From: Pedobacter sp. JY14-1
Lineage (GTDB): Bacteria > Bacteroidota > Bacteroidia > Sphingobacteriales > Sphingobacteriaceae
NCBI RefSeq assembly: GCF_029269825.1
Contig: NZ_JARJHU010000001.1
Span: forward strand, 1-64,000
Direction of reading: 5' to 3'
DNA length: 64,000 nucleotides
In this document: positions 9,301-18,274 of the stretch, in pieces
How the letters are laid out: the number at the start of each line of letters is the position of its first letter
How positions within the stretch are numbered: the first letter of the stretch is position 1
Made by a program: the position numbers and the translations under genes
The notes under the pieces: model-generated
The model's database searches: none
What the model was told of the DNA's origin: nothing
Seen by the model: only the letters and a program-made list of their open reading frames with translations

Positions 9301-10146
9301 CAGGCCATCATAAAAGTCATCAAATTTCTTTTCTGCTTTATGGTTGGTAAACAGCTGGTTTACCAGTCCCAGGTAATCATATCCTGTAGTTCCCTGCACC
9401 GGCCAGTTCAGGTTAAGCTCCTCACCCGGTTCCAGTATTTTTTCGACGACAATATAAGTCTCCGTACCACAGAGCGCGCGCAACCGCTGCAGATAACCGG
9501 TCGGATCAGCCAGGCCATCGACGTGGTCTATCCTCAGGCCCTGGAATATACCCTCATCCAGCAACACCTTGATCAGCTTGTGATAGGCTGCAAAAACCTC
9601 GGGATATTGCACATTGATACAGATCAGGCTGTTTACCGTAAAGAACCTGCGGTAATTAATGCGTTCATTCGTCTCCTGATAATTACACAAACGGAGAAAG
9701 GGATATTCTTCAGCGGAAAGCTGCTCAAACAAAGGATCGCCCTCAAAAGGCGCCATTAGAGGCTCCTTAGCCAGATCCTTGCTGATAATATCAAAATAAC
9801 TGCGGTATTTCGATTCCTCACCATACCTCAGCACGTCCATCAGCCAGGGATTGTTGACATGATATCCCATATGGTTCGGCACAATATCCTGGACCCAGTT
9901 CATGCCTGCCGCTTTCAGCAAGGCAGACAGCTCACGGAGTTCTTCCAGCGTACCGATCTCAGGATTAATGCGGTTCGGGTTGGTTACATCATAGCCATGC
10001 ATACTGCCCGGCACAGCCTCAAAGATGGGTGAGGCATACAGCGTCACAACACCCAGTTCCTTCAGGTAAGGAACAATCAGGCTACAGTCCTTAAAGGTAA
10101 AGTCTTTGTTGAACTGAATGCGGTAAGTAGAGATAAGATCAGGCAT
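6343..10146 (-). CDS. treY-malQ: Fused maltooligosyltrehalose synthase / 4-alpha-glucanotransferase
   Basis: A 1267-residue two-enzyme fusion. Residues 1 to about 770 are TreY (starting MPDLISTYRIQF), which converts the reducing-end glucose of a maltooligosaccharide to an alpha,alpha-1,1 (trehalosyl) linkage. From about 771 to the end (GAGVLTHISSLPSAYGIGDF through YTGTHDNNTSRGW) is a full-length GH77 amylomaltase, MalQ, which moves glucan segments between chains. The ATG at 10146 overlaps the treZ stop by 8 bp. A longer in-frame start at 10236 would add 30 hydrophobic residues inside treZ and is less likely. It is the last gene of the glgX-treZ-treY operon. The MalQ half could rebuild short maltooligosaccharides left after trehalose release. 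Confidence 0.92.
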   Translation of the reverse strand: MPDLISTYRIQFNKDFTFKDCSLIVPYLKELGVVTLYASPIFEAVPGSMHGYDVTNPNRINPEIGTLEELRELSALLKAAGMNWVQDIVPNHMGYHVNNPWLMDVLRYGEESKYRSYFDIISKDLAKEPLMAPFEGDPLFEQLSAEEYPFLRLCNYQETNERINYRRFFTVNSLICINVQYPEVFAAYHKLIKVLLDEGIFQGLRIDHVDGLADPTGYLQRLRALCGTETYIVVEKILEPGEELNLNWPVQGTTGYDYLGLVNQLFTNHKAEKKFDDFYDGLGRKQRPVEQQVILKKRAFLEDFMQGELENLYQLLLRLAGVEGSEFKAVLSELLVRCPVYRFYSNRYPLQEAEAASLESLFKEIEVETGYKNVVSQLRRFLLYPDMETEAANSMVFFKRLMQFTGPLMAKGVEDTLMYTYNRFIGNNEVGDSPEVFGITVSEFHEQLGRRSKYWPHTMNATATHDTKRGEDARARLGVLTDIRKEWIDEVNAWSEMNREIKAGNAPDANDEYFIYQTLIATCPDDLVAERYEERLLNYIEKALRESKRRSGWEAPDLEYEAHTQDFIRYLLDPEGKFWPKFITFQQRVADLGRQASLSSLLLKHTLPGIPDTYQGTELWDLSMVDPDNRRPVDYALRHRLLQSKVRPEGPAEKLWLLHTLLRFRRDHAPLFADGTYEPLKVRGSQSDHVVAFLRRYRNQSLLVAAAVNTAVSSWEDTYIELPESILGVNKCRNILNDRPLSFEKEIELSSMFDDLKLGMLLFEIPEQRRGAGVLTHISSLPSAYGIGDFGPAASSFLSFLDACGMRYWQVLPMNPLSEEQVYSPYSATSVMAGNTLMISPELLMEEGYLGIEDLKLHQKRIRRKVSYPKANALKNDLLKKAFDQWRLNQGANRDPAFESFCEREDGWLRDYALFVLIRELQGSKPWYEWPEALRDRDGDQLQQVSAAHPDRLQELKWQQYIFFKQWRRLKREAHILGIDIIGDLPFYTALDSSDVWAGRSLFAVAPNGKVKGIAGVPPDYFNAEGQLWGMPVYNWKVMERQGYRWWMERMAKNLELYDLVRLDHFRAFLAYWEVPAGSDTAKNGSWKKGPGVKFFQTLWDKLGKLPLIAEDLGEISEDVYALRDKFGLPGMKVLQFAFGDDGASSIHAPHQFGTHNCVVYTGTHDNNTSRGWYEEETDVAVKKRLEKYTGTKVSRHNVALKLARLALGSSADLAIIPMQDILNKPAKDRMNTPASTAHNWTWRFKTRELQKGTARVFRELIVLFGR

Positions 10147-11962
10147 AAAAAGCAGAATAGGCAATAAACGATTCAGGCTGTAGTTGTCCGGAAACACTGC
10201 CAGGTCCCAGCCATTCAGGATCAGCAGAATCAACAATTTTCGTAGGTGAGATCACATGGTCGGGCAATGCGAGCTGTTGCGGCTGTCCGGAGAAGTTCAT
10301 CAGGCAAAGCACAAGTTCATTACTCCCGGTCATCCTCCTCTCCAGCATCAGGCAGTGTTGCGCATCAAATGTAAAGCAACGCAATGCGGTACGTTCCCCC
10401 GCCCTCAGTACCTGGTTCTGTTTCCTCAGGGCGATCAGATGGCGGTAATAGGCCAGCATACGTTCGTGCCTCCCGGTTACGGGCAAAGACCAGTTGAGTT
10501 TACATTGCAAAAACGTCTGCTCCGCCTTAGGGTCGGGGGCTTCTCCGGCGGCATGCATGGCCGCAAATTCTTCCTTACGCCCTTTGCGCACCAGTTCAAC
10601 CAGCTCAGCATCTTCGTGGTCAATAAAATACTGGAAAGGGTTAGTTTCGCCCCATTCCTCTCCCATAAACAACATCGGTAAATAAGGTGAGAAAAGCACA
10701 GCGGCAGCCAGCAGCTTCTGCATTTCAAAACTGACCAGCGTACCGGTTCTTTCCCCCATCATCCGGTTACCCACCTGGTCGTGGTTCTGCGAAAAGACAA
10801 CAAATTGCTGGCCTTCATGATCGGCCAGCGGGCGGCCGAAGTACTGGCCGCGTTCCTCTGAAAATTGCCCCGTATAAACGTAAGCATCCCGGTAAGACTT
10901 GGCCAGATGCGCTATCCCGCTGAAATCCGCGTAATAACCCCTTCTCTCTTCCCCGGCAGTTACCCGGAGCGCATGATGGAATTCGTCTGTCCATTGGGCA
11001 TCCATACCCAAGCCATTACGTCGGGTGTCTTCAATATACCGGGGATCGTTCAGATCACATTCAGCGATCAGGTAATGCCTTCTGCCGGTTTGCTCCATAA
11101 GGAGATCCGTATGTTGCCGGATGGCCTGCAAAATATGCACGGCACTGAAATCCTTGATGGCGTGGACAGCATCAAGCCTGAGCGCATCGATATGGAAATC
11201 GCGGAACCACATCAGTACATTCTCAATAAAATAGTCACGTACGCCGTAACAGTCCCGGTCGTCAAAATTAATGGCATTGCCCCAGGGAGTCCGGTACTTT
11301 TCGGTGAAGTAAGGGCCGAACTCAGACAGGCAATTTCCCTCAGGACCAAGATGGTTATATACCACATCCAGGATCACCGCCAGCCCTTTTTCATGACAGC
11401 ATTCAACCAGTCTGCGCAATCCATCGGCGCCGCCGTAGTTCCACTGCACCGCAAAAGGGAACACACCGTCATACCCCCAGTTGCGTTTACCCGGAAACGC
11501 GGCGACCGGCATCAGCTCGATTGCCGTAATACCTAGCTCGGCCAGGTAGTCAAGTTTCGAAGCAATCCCCTCAAAATCTCCGGCATCCGAGAAAGTACCC
11601 GTATGGAGCTCATAAATAATATAATCTTTCAGGTCAGGGTTTTTCCAGCCGGTATCTTCCCAGTCATAACCACCCAGCCTTACGGCCATTGAAGGCCCGT
11701 GAACGCCCTCAGGTTGTGCCAGAGCGGCCGGATCGGGCAACCTGCGGTCGTCATCAAGTACAATTCTGTATCGGTCGCCCTCCACAATTGCAGTAGTCTC
11801 CGTTCCCCAGTAGCCACGGCCCTCCGCTTCCAGGTAAATCCGTTCGCCACTCTTCTCAAGTTCAATGGCAACACGTTTCGCTTGCGGCGCCCAGACACGA
11901 AAGGTCCAGCTGCCCCCATGTTCATTGAGGCCAATATTTCTTTTCAATACATTAATATCCAT
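10139..11962 (-). CDS. treZ: Maltooligosyltrehalose trehalohydrolase
   Basis: 607 residues, the normal length for TreZ. An N-terminal CBM48-like beta domain (WTFRVWAPQAKRVAIEL) is followed by a GH13 barrel with the expected motifs: DVVYNHLGPEGN (region I), RLDAVHAI (region II, catalytic Asp), YLIAECDLND (region III, catalytic Glu) and FSQNHDQVGNR (region IV). It cuts trehalose off the maltooligosyltrehalose made by TreY. The gene lies 13 bp after glgX and overlaps the treY start by 8 bp, so the three are probably co-translated. Confidence 0.93.
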   Translation of the reverse strand: MDINVLKRNIGLNEHGGSWTFRVWAPQAKRVAIELEKSGERIYLEAEGRGYWGTETTAIVEGDRYRIVLDDDRRLPDPAALAQPEGVHGPSMAVRLGGYDWEDTGWKNPDLKDYIIYELHTGTFSDAGDFEGIASKLDYLAELGITAIELMPVAAFPGKRNWGYDGVFPFAVQWNYGGADGLRRLVECCHEKGLAVILDVVYNHLGPEGNCLSEFGPYFTEKYRTPWGNAINFDDRDCYGVRDYFIENVLMWFRDFHIDALRLDAVHAIKDFSAVHILQAIRQHTDLLMEQTGRRHYLIAECDLNDPRYIEDTRRNGLGMDAQWTDEFHHALRVTAGEERRGYYADFSGIAHLAKSYRDAYVYTGQFSEERGQYFGRPLADHEGQQFVVFSQNHDQVGNRMMGERTGTLVSFEMQKLLAAAVLFSPYLPMLFMGEEWGETNPFQYFIDHEDAELVELVRKGRKEEFAAMHAAGEAPDPKAEQTFLQCKLNWSLPVTGRHERMLAYYRHLIALRKQNQVLRAGERTALRCFTFDAQHCLMLERRMTGSNELVLCLMNFSGQPQQLALPDHVISPTKIVDSADPEWLGPGSVSGQLQPESFIAYSAFYA

Positions 11963-11975
11963 ATCAATACGTCAT

Positions 11976-14045
11976 TTACCGTCCGGCCTTCAGTACCATC
12001 ACTACCCTTCCACCTGCGGTCATCTCTGTTTCAGCCTGGTATTTCAGCCTTTGGTTAAGTTTCGGGTCCCCGGTATCCAGTACCTTTTCCCATTCCCTGC
12101 CAAACTTTTCGGGTGGCATCCGGAACATGACTTCTTCCGAATGCGCATTAAAGATCACATAGAACGCTTCGTTGCCCCCATCCAGGAATACCGCCATCGA
12201 CTTGGCAAAATCTTCGTTCCAGTTATGGTCTTCCATCTCGTTACCTTCCGGAAGGAACCAGGCAATATCCGGAACGCCGGTTTCTTTTGAAGGCACTCCC
12301 TTAAACCATTTCCGCTTGCAGAACACCGGGTTATGCCTTCTCAGCTCAATCACTTTCCGTGTAAAATCCACCAGCTCCTTATCCTGTTTATCCCAGTGCA
12401 GCCACGAAATCTCATTGTCCTGGCAATACGCATTGTTGTTGCCCTGCTGCGTACGCCCCAGCTCATCACCCGCCACCAGCATAGGTACGCCCTGTGAAAG
12501 GAAAAGGCTGGCAATCATATTTCTTTTCTGCCGGGCCCGCAGGTCATTGATGACCTGGTCGTCAGTTTCACCTTCAGCCCCGTAATTGCAGGAACGGTTA
12601 TGCGCTTCACCATCATTGTTTTCCTCTCCGTTAGCCTCATTGTGCTTTTCATTGTAGCTCACCAGGTCATGCAGGGTAAAGCCATCATGGGCAGTGACGA
12701 AATTAACACTTGCCGTAGGGCTGCGGTCGCTGTCCTGGTAAAGGTCCGGGCTTCCAGTAAACCGGCTGGCAAATTCTCCAAGCATGCTTTCCTCACCACG
12801 CCAGTAATCGCGGATACAGTCCCGGTACTTCCCGTTCCATTCCGCCCATCCCGGCGGAAAGTTCCCCACCTGATAACCACCCTCACCAACATCCCAGGGT
12901 TCCGCAATCAGCTTAACTTGTGAAATCACCGGGTCCTGGTGAATAATAGAGAAGAATGCGCCCAGCATATTGACCTCATTCAGGTCCCTGGCAAGTGTAG
13001 AAGCCAGGTCAAAACGGAAGCCATCCACATGCATTTCCAGTATCCAGTACCTGAGGCTATCCATGATCATCCTCAGCACACTGGGCGATACTGCATTAAT
13101 GGTATTCCCCGTACCAGTATAGTCCATATAATAACGCTTGTCCTCAGTCAGCCGGTAGTACTCGACATTATCTATTCCCTTAAAGGAAAGCGTAGGCCCC
13201 AGATGATTGCCTTCGGCAGTATGATTGTAGACCACATCCAGGATCACCTCTATGCCCTCACGGTGCAGGGCCTTTACCATATCCTTAAATTCACGCACCT
13301 GACCGCCCTTATAATCAGAAGAAGAATACCTGCTGTCGGGTGCAAAGAAACCAATGGTATTATAGCCCCAGTAATTGCTCAGGCCCCGGTCCCTCAGGTG
13401 GCGGTCACTGATAAACTGGTGCACAGGCATCAGCTCAATGGCAGTGATACCCATCGATTTGAGATGCGCGGTCATCGCCGGATGCCCAACGGCAGCATAA
13501 GTGCCCCTGATCGCTTCCGGAATCTCCGGATGCAGTTTGGTCAGGCCCTTGACGTGGGCCTCATAAATAATCGTTTCATGATAATTCCTTTTTGGTGCGC
13601 CGACGCCTTCCCAGTCATAATTCTGGTCAACCACTACCGCCTTCGGCGTAAATAGAGCACTGTCTGTTCCGCTCATCACGGTATCGTCCTTTTCCAGGTC
13701 ATAGCCAAACAGGCTGTCATGCCATTCTACAGAACCAGATATGGCCTTTGCATAGGGATCGATCAGTAATTTATTCGGATTATACCTGTGGCCCGCTGCC
13801 GGGTCATAAGGCCCGTCTACCCGGTATCCGTAGCACTGTCCGGGCCCTATTCCCTCAACATAAATATGCCATACCTGTCTGCTTTTTTCTTTAACAGCGA
13901 TCCGTTCCAGTTCCTGCGCACATTGTTCATCAAACAGGCAAAGTTCTACCGCAGTGGCATTACCGGCAAACAGGGCAAAATTCACTCCTTTTCCGTCCCA
14001 GGTAGCACCCAGAGGATAAGGAGTTCCCGAAGAAAGTTTCCTCAT
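11976..14045 (-). CDS. glgX: Glycogen debranching enzyme GlgX/TreX
   Basis: 689 residues of the GH13 isoamylase-type debranching family. It has an N-terminal CBM48 (GTPYPLGATWDGKGVNFALF) and a barrel with EVILDVVYNHTAEGN, GFRFDLASTLARD, KLIAEPWDVGEGGYQVGNFP and NFVTAHDGFTLHDLV, all typical of GlgX/TreX. It hydrolyses alpha-1,6 branches of glycogen and so supplies linear glucans to TreY/TreZ. First full-length gene of the trehalose operon; a small unknown gene lies 17 bp upstream. Confidence 0.93.
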   Translation of the reverse strand: MRKLSSGTPYPLGATWDGKGVNFALFAGNATAVELCLFDEQCAQELERIAVKEKSRQVWHIYVEGIGPGQCYGYRVDGPYDPAAGHRYNPNKLLIDPYAKAISGSVEWHDSLFGYDLEKDDTVMSGTDSALFTPKAVVVDQNYDWEGVGAPKRNYHETIIYEAHVKGLTKLHPEIPEAIRGTYAAVGHPAMTAHLKSMGITAIELMPVHQFISDRHLRDRGLSNYWGYNTIGFFAPDSRYSSSDYKGGQVREFKDMVKALHREGIEVILDVVYNHTAEGNHLGPTLSFKGIDNVEYYRLTEDKRYYMDYTGTGNTINAVSPSVLRMIMDSLRYWILEMHVDGFRFDLASTLARDLNEVNMLGAFFSIIHQDPVISQVKLIAEPWDVGEGGYQVGNFPPGWAEWNGKYRDCIRDYWRGEESMLGEFASRFTGSPDLYQDSDRSPTASVNFVTAHDGFTLHDLVSYNEKHNEANGEENNDGEAHNRSCNYGAEGETDDQVINDLRARQKRNMIASLFLSQGVPMLVAGDELGRTQQGNNNAYCQDNEISWLHWDKQDKELVDFTRKVIELRRHNPVFCKRKWFKGVPSKETGVPDIAWFLPEGNEMEDHNWNEDFAKSMAVFLDGGNEAFYVIFNAHSEEVMFRMPPEKFGREWEKVLDTGDPKLNQRLKYQAETEMTAGGRVVMVLKAGR

Positions 14046-14062
14046 AGCGCTTACAGGTAAAA

Positions 14063-14233
14063 CTATAATAACCTGAGTAAATAATCAGGGCGCTTATACT
14101 TGGTCTTTACCGCAGTCGTTGTTTTCGCCTTGATTTCGGTCTCTTTGATTTCGTGTTCTACATTGCCTGTTGTCCTGATTTCTACATTTAGGTCCACCAG
14201 GGTTACGCTCGCTTCTTCTAATATGGTTTTCAT
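14063..14233 (-). CDS. Small unknown protein before glgX
   Basis: A 56-residue frame starting MKTILEEASVTL, charged and Thr/Lys-rich, with no domain I recognise. It ends 17 bp before glgX on the same strand, so it could be the first gene of the trehalose operon or leader sequence. An in-frame upstream extension to 14290 exists but has a Cys-rich, unlikely start. No clear ribosome binding site is visible, which is normal for Bacteroidetes. Confidence 0.35.
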   Translation of the reverse strand: MKTILEEASVTLVDLNVEIRTTGNVEHEIKETEIKAKTTTAVKTKYKRPDYLLRLL

Positions 14234-14333
14234 TGGTAAATTATTTACCACAGAAACACCGGCGCACCCCGCTTGTTTGCACCTGCGCAAAAAAGCAGTA
14301 TAAAATCAGCGTTTATAAGTATTAACCGGAGAA

Positions 14334-16247
14334 TTAGCGGTTATAAAACCCATGACTGTATAAAAAAGCCGCAACCTGGTAATTGGCGATGGCACGTGCT
14401 TCCAGGTCGGTATCTGGTTTTGTCTGTACGGCGCTGCCGGTCTGAAAATCAGGCTTATAAAAGGACACCTTTTTATTCGGTTCCAGGATCACCAGCTGGC
14501 CCCCTTCCAGGTAACCAAGACTTTGGTAAGTACTGATGAAGGCTCTCGGTACAGAGATATGGTCATGGAAGACATCACGGCCAAAAAACTTGCTCAGATA
14601 ACTGAAATTAAGCAGGCCAAGAATGGTCGGCGCCACATCTACCTGGGCAGTAAGCCCGTCAAACTTTTGGGGTTTAAGGACCTCCGGCGCATACATTACC
14701 ATAGGGATATGGTATTTGTTGACCGGTAATTCCACCTTTCCCGCACTGGATGCACAATGGTCGGCCACGATAACAAACAAAGTGTTGGCAAACCATGGCT
14801 TGCTGGCGGCCTCCCGCATGAATTTACCGATGGCATAATCCGTATATTTCACCGCGCCCTCCCTGCCCGTATGCGAAGGAATATCTATTCTGCCTTCAGG
14901 ATAAGTAAATGGACGGTGATTGGAAACAGTCATAATGTGTGCAAAGAAGGGTTTGCCCTTTTTAAAATCGCCGTCCAGCAAACGCATCGACAGCGTAAAC
15001 AGGTCCTCATCAGCAACACCCCAGATATTCTGGTAATGAATATCTTTTTTATCAATAGCATTCCGGTCGGTCACTTCATAGCCATTACCCGAAAAGAATG
15101 CGGTCATATTGTCAAAATAGCCATAACCGCCATAAATATAACGGCTTTCATAACCCTGCTTACGGAACACGCTGCCCAGTGAGAATAAGCCCGAATTGCC
15201 CGGCCGTTTCACGATAGATTGCCCAGGTGTAGGCGGAATAGATAAAGTAAGCGCTTCCAGTCCGCGCACCGTCCTTGTACCCGATGCATACAGATTGGTA
15301 AAAAGGACGCCCCTCGCGGCCAGTGAATCCAGGTTAGGAGTCAGTCCCTGTTGGTTGCCGAAGCTGCCCAGGAAATCCGCACTCAGGCTTTCCACGCTAA
15401 TCATCACCACATTCATCCTTTTTTCCGGTCCTGTCGCCGGTATATTCCGGAGGGTAAGGTGTGCAGAGTCTGCTGGTTCACCGGCGGGCATACCCAATTC
15501 GCTCTGCAGTACACTTCCCGCCTTATGCAGGTCAAGCGTACGGTAAAAAGTCGCATAATCCAGTTCATTGTGCCAGAAAGCATGACCAAAATCATACATG
15601 CCGTTGCCCGAAAGCTCATTCACAAACTGGTTGCTGCTGAAATTCTTCCATTTGGCATCCAGGGCAAAATATCCGGCTACGGCAAGCAGCAACAGAGACA
15701 GGCCAGGCAACAGACGCTGTCTGAACCTTACGGAAGACCTTGTCGACCACATCAGCAATCCGCTGAAAGCACCCGTAATGCCCGCAGAAATCACCACCAG
15801 AACCGCAATAATACTGTTCACAGGATAAGACTGCCGGATATTTCCGATCACTTCAGTAGTATAGACCAGGTAATCTACCGCGATAAAATTATAGCGCACA
15901 GAAAACTCCTGCCAGAAAAACCATTCAGAAATTGCATTAAAAAGGAGCAGGAATACCGTTAAGAAGAAGATAAGCAACAGGAAAAACCTGTTGACCTTGC
16001 TCCTGTACCACCGGTCAGGCATCAGCCACACATATATCGAAAGCGGCAACACCGTGAACAGCGCAACACCCGAATCGAACAGCAGGCCAAGGCCGAATAT
16101 GCCCGCAAGATTACCAAACGACCAGTCTATACTGGCGGCAGAATCAACGAGCAGGACAATCCTGGTCAGAAAAGAGATGCTGCATAGCAGCACAAAGACA
16201 GCGATAACCAGGGCGAAACGGGAAGTCTGTAGTTTAAACATCGACAT
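14334..16247 (-). CDS. LTA synthase family membrane sulfatase-fold protein
   Basis: About 637 residues. Five hydrophobic helices fill the first 200 residues, followed by an extracytoplasmic sulfatase-fold domain. That domain has the LTA-synthase signatures: VMISVESLSADFLGSFG (metal-binding Glu), the Thr nucleophile in SGTRTVRGLEAL, FFAHIMTVSNHRPF, and VIVADHCASS. Members transfer phosphoglycerol or phosphoethanolamine from lipids to envelope glycans or lipids; in Gram-negative Bacteroidetes the acceptor is usually unknown. The ATG at 16247 starts just after the upstream PAP2 gene ends. The in-frame start at 16277 would overlap that gene. Confidence 0.85.
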   Translation of the reverse strand: MSMFKLQTSRFALVIAVFVLLCSISFLTRIVLLVDSAASIDWSFGNLAGIFGLGLLFDSGVALFTVLPLSIYVWLMPDRWYRSKVNRFFLLLIFFLTVFLLLFNAISEWFFWQEFSVRYNFIAVDYLVYTTEVIGNIRQSYPVNSIIAVLVVISAGITGAFSGLLMWSTRSSVRFRQRLLPGLSLLLLAVAGYFALDAKWKNFSSNQFVNELSGNGMYDFGHAFWHNELDYATFYRTLDLHKAGSVLQSELGMPAGEPADSAHLTLRNIPATGPEKRMNVVMISVESLSADFLGSFGNQQGLTPNLDSLAARGVLFTNLYASGTRTVRGLEALTLSIPPTPGQSIVKRPGNSGLFSLGSVFRKQGYESRYIYGGYGYFDNMTAFFSGNGYEVTDRNAIDKKDIHYQNIWGVADEDLFTLSMRLLDGDFKKGKPFFAHIMTVSNHRPFTYPEGRIDIPSHTGREGAVKYTDYAIGKFMREAASKPWFANTLFVIVADHCASSAGKVELPVNKYHIPMVMYAPEVLKPQKFDGLTAQVDVAPTILGLLNFSYLSKFFGRDVFHDHISVPRAFISTYQSLGYLEGGQLVILEPNKKVSFYKPDFQTGSAVQTKPDTDLEARAIANYQVAAFLYSHGFYNR

Positions 16248-16249
16248 AC

Positions 16250-16918
16250 TTAAAATCTGCGGTAGCGTCTTCCCCATTTGTAGCGGTGCGTCCAGTAGGC
16301 CACCTTCATACTCAGTATACCGAGTCCTGCGCCTGCAAGCACATCGCTGATGTAATGCCGGTTATTGGCCATACGCAGCATACCGACCGAAGAAGCGACC
16401 CCATAAGCGGCATACGGCACCCACTTGTAGCGGTAACCATACTCTTCACTCAGAAAGGTAGCAGCAGCAAAGGCCTGTGCGGTATGGCCCGAAGGAAAGG
16501 AATTATAGGCACTGCCGTCCGGCCGCAACTGGTGGGTACTTCCTTTCAGTACGTTCACCACGCTCGTCATCATCAGCTCGCCTTTGATCAGGATAGCCGT
16601 ACGGTTCGCCAGGTCTGTCTTAGGTTCCATACCAAAAGCATCCAGCCCGTAGGCAAAGGCAATAGGTGCATATTGCAGGTAATTATCAACTTTGGTCCTG
16701 AAACTACCGAAATGCTCATTGCGTTCCTCTACAATCTCATTTTTAAACGATTCCCGTCCGTTGCCGTTCAGGCCGATTCCACCAAGAATAACCCCCACTG
16801 GGAGGTAGAGCTGCCTTCTGGCATAGGCATTCTTTAAAAAAAGCGTATCGGTTACCGATTGTGCGCTACTGCTGGTCCAGATACCGGCGGCCAGAATACA
16901 GCACCATATCCATTTCAT
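16250..16918 (-). CDS. Exported PAP2-family phosphatase
   Basis: 222 residues with a signal peptide ending at SSSAQS. The acid phosphatase (PAP2) motifs are present: QLRPDGS (motif 1), SFPSGHTAQAF (motif 2, His) and RMANNRHYISDVLAGAGLG (motif 3, with Arg, His and Asp). It probably removes phosphate from lipid phosphates such as undecaprenyl pyrophosphate or phosphatidate in the periplasm. It is immediately upstream of, and probably co-transcribed with, the LTA-synthase-like gene. The two together suggest recycling of diacylglycerol or lipid phosphate during envelope modification. Confidence 0.85.
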   Translation of the reverse strand: MKWIWCCILAAGIWTSSSAQSVTDTLFLKNAYARRQLYLPVGVILGGIGLNGNGRESFKNEIVEERNEHFGSFRTKVDNYLQYAPIAFAYGLDAFGMEPKTDLANRTAILIKGELMMTSVVNVLKGSTHQLRPDGSAYNSFPSGHTAQAFAAATFLSEEYGYRYKWVPYAAYGVASSVGMLRMANNRHYISDVLAGAGLGILSMKVAYWTHRYKWGRRYRRF

Positions 16919-17017
16919 TGATTTGTATGTTATTTACAAACAATAATAAGTACAGATTTTGTAGCAATTCTGAACTTGTGCCCCTGGTCCGGAAATTAAG
17001 CAGCTACCCTATTTCTG

Positions 17018-18085
17018 CTACCCTTCAAAATCCTGCATGGCCTTCACCAGTATGCCAACGCTTTCCACAGGAAGCGCATTGTACATCGAAGCCCTGAAAC
17101 CGCCCATGGTCGGAAAGCCCCTTACCCCCACGATATCCCTTTTCGCGGCAAATTCCAGGAACGCTTTCTCCATCTCCGCATCCGTCCCCCTGAAAGTTAC
17201 GTTCATCCGCGACCGGTGGGCCCGCTGTGCAATACCGGAAAATAAGGAATTGCGGTCAATCTCCGCATACAGCATTTCTGCCTTCATTTGGTTTTCCTTT
17301 TCAATCGCAGCCACACCGCCCTTCTCCTTAAGCCATTGCAGGTTCAGCATGGCCACATAGATAGAAAATACAGGCGGAGTATTGTACAGGCTCAGGTTAT
17401 CCCTGAAGATGCGGTAATCAGACATGGAAGGGACCGGTTTCTTTACCGTATCCAGCAGCGCATTCTTAACGATCACCAGCGTCATACCCGCAGGCCCCAT
17501 GTTCTTCTGCGCACCGGCATAGATCAGGTCAAAATCACTCACATCAATCACCTGCGAAAAGATATCCGAAGACATGTCGCAGATCAGCGGCACCCCGAGC
17601 TTCGGGTAACTGAACATCTCCGTACCCTCTATCGTGTTGTTGGAAGTAATGTGCAGGTAATCGGCATCCAGATGGCTGGCTTCAATTTCCGGTATATAAT
17701 TATAAGCCTGGTCTTCCGAAGAAGCCACAATATCCACCTCACCAAAATACCTGGCCTCCTTGATCGCCTTAATGGCAAAAAATCCCGTATCCAGGTAAGC
17801 GCCCTTTCGGTTCAGAAAATTTTGGGGAACCATGGAAAACTGGGTGCTGGCACCACCCTGCATGAACAGGATCGCATAATCCTCCGGCACGCCCATCAGC
17901 TCGCGAACCAGGTCCTGCGTTTGCCGCACCACGGTTTCAAATTCAGGGATACGGTGCGAGATCTCCAGGATAGACAGGCCGCTGTTGTTCCAGTTCAACA
18001 CCGCCTGGGCGGCCTTTTCCATTACACTTTGAGGGAGTATACACGGCCCCGCGCCGAAATTATGCTTCTTGCTGATAGTTTCCAT
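17018..18085 (-). CDS. serC: Phosphoserine aminotransferase
   Basis: 355 residues, a full-length SerC. The start KHNFGAGPCILPQSVM and the PLP-lysine region FDLIYAGAQKNMGPAG are typical. It catalyses 3-phosphohydroxypyruvate plus glutamate to phosphoserine in serine biosynthesis, and the equivalent step in pyridoxal phosphate synthesis in some bacteria. No serA or serB is adjacent. It is transcribed leftward from the AT-rich region at 18086-18274, which it shares with the divergent DUF4844-like gene. Confidence 0.93.
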   Translation of the reverse strand: METISKKHNFGAGPCILPQSVMEKAAQAVLNWNNSGLSILEISHRIPEFETVVRQTQDLVRELMGVPEDYAILFMQGGASTQFSMVPQNFLNRKGAYLDTGFFAIKAIKEARYFGEVDIVASSEDQAYNYIPEIEASHLDADYLHITSNNTIEGTEMFSYPKLGVPLICDMSSDIFSQVIDVSDFDLIYAGAQKNMGPAGMTLVIVKNALLDTVKKPVPSMSDYRIFRDNLSLYNTPPVFSIYVAMLNLQWLKEKGGVAAIEKENQMKAEMLYAEIDRNSLFSGIAQRAHRSRMNVTFRGTDAEMEKAFLEFAAKRDIVGVRGFPTMGGFRASMYNALPVESVGILVKAMQDFEG

Positions 18086-18274
18086 ACGTCAAAAGTAAAT
18101 CATTTCCGGCATACCTTTAACCGTTTATTTACCGCGTTTCACCGGGTTTTAACACCTTTTACCCGGCACAGCCAGACAAAAGTCGGGTAAACACACTATT
18201 TTCAACAAAAAATCATTAGAATTCAAGCAATTACAAAATAAAATCACTATATTGAGCAAAACCCTATTCATAAA

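Noticed and set aside
10146..10236. Upstream start for treY-malQ
   Set aside because: It would add 30 hydrophobic residues inside the treZ coding end; MPDLISTYRIQF is the normal TreY start.
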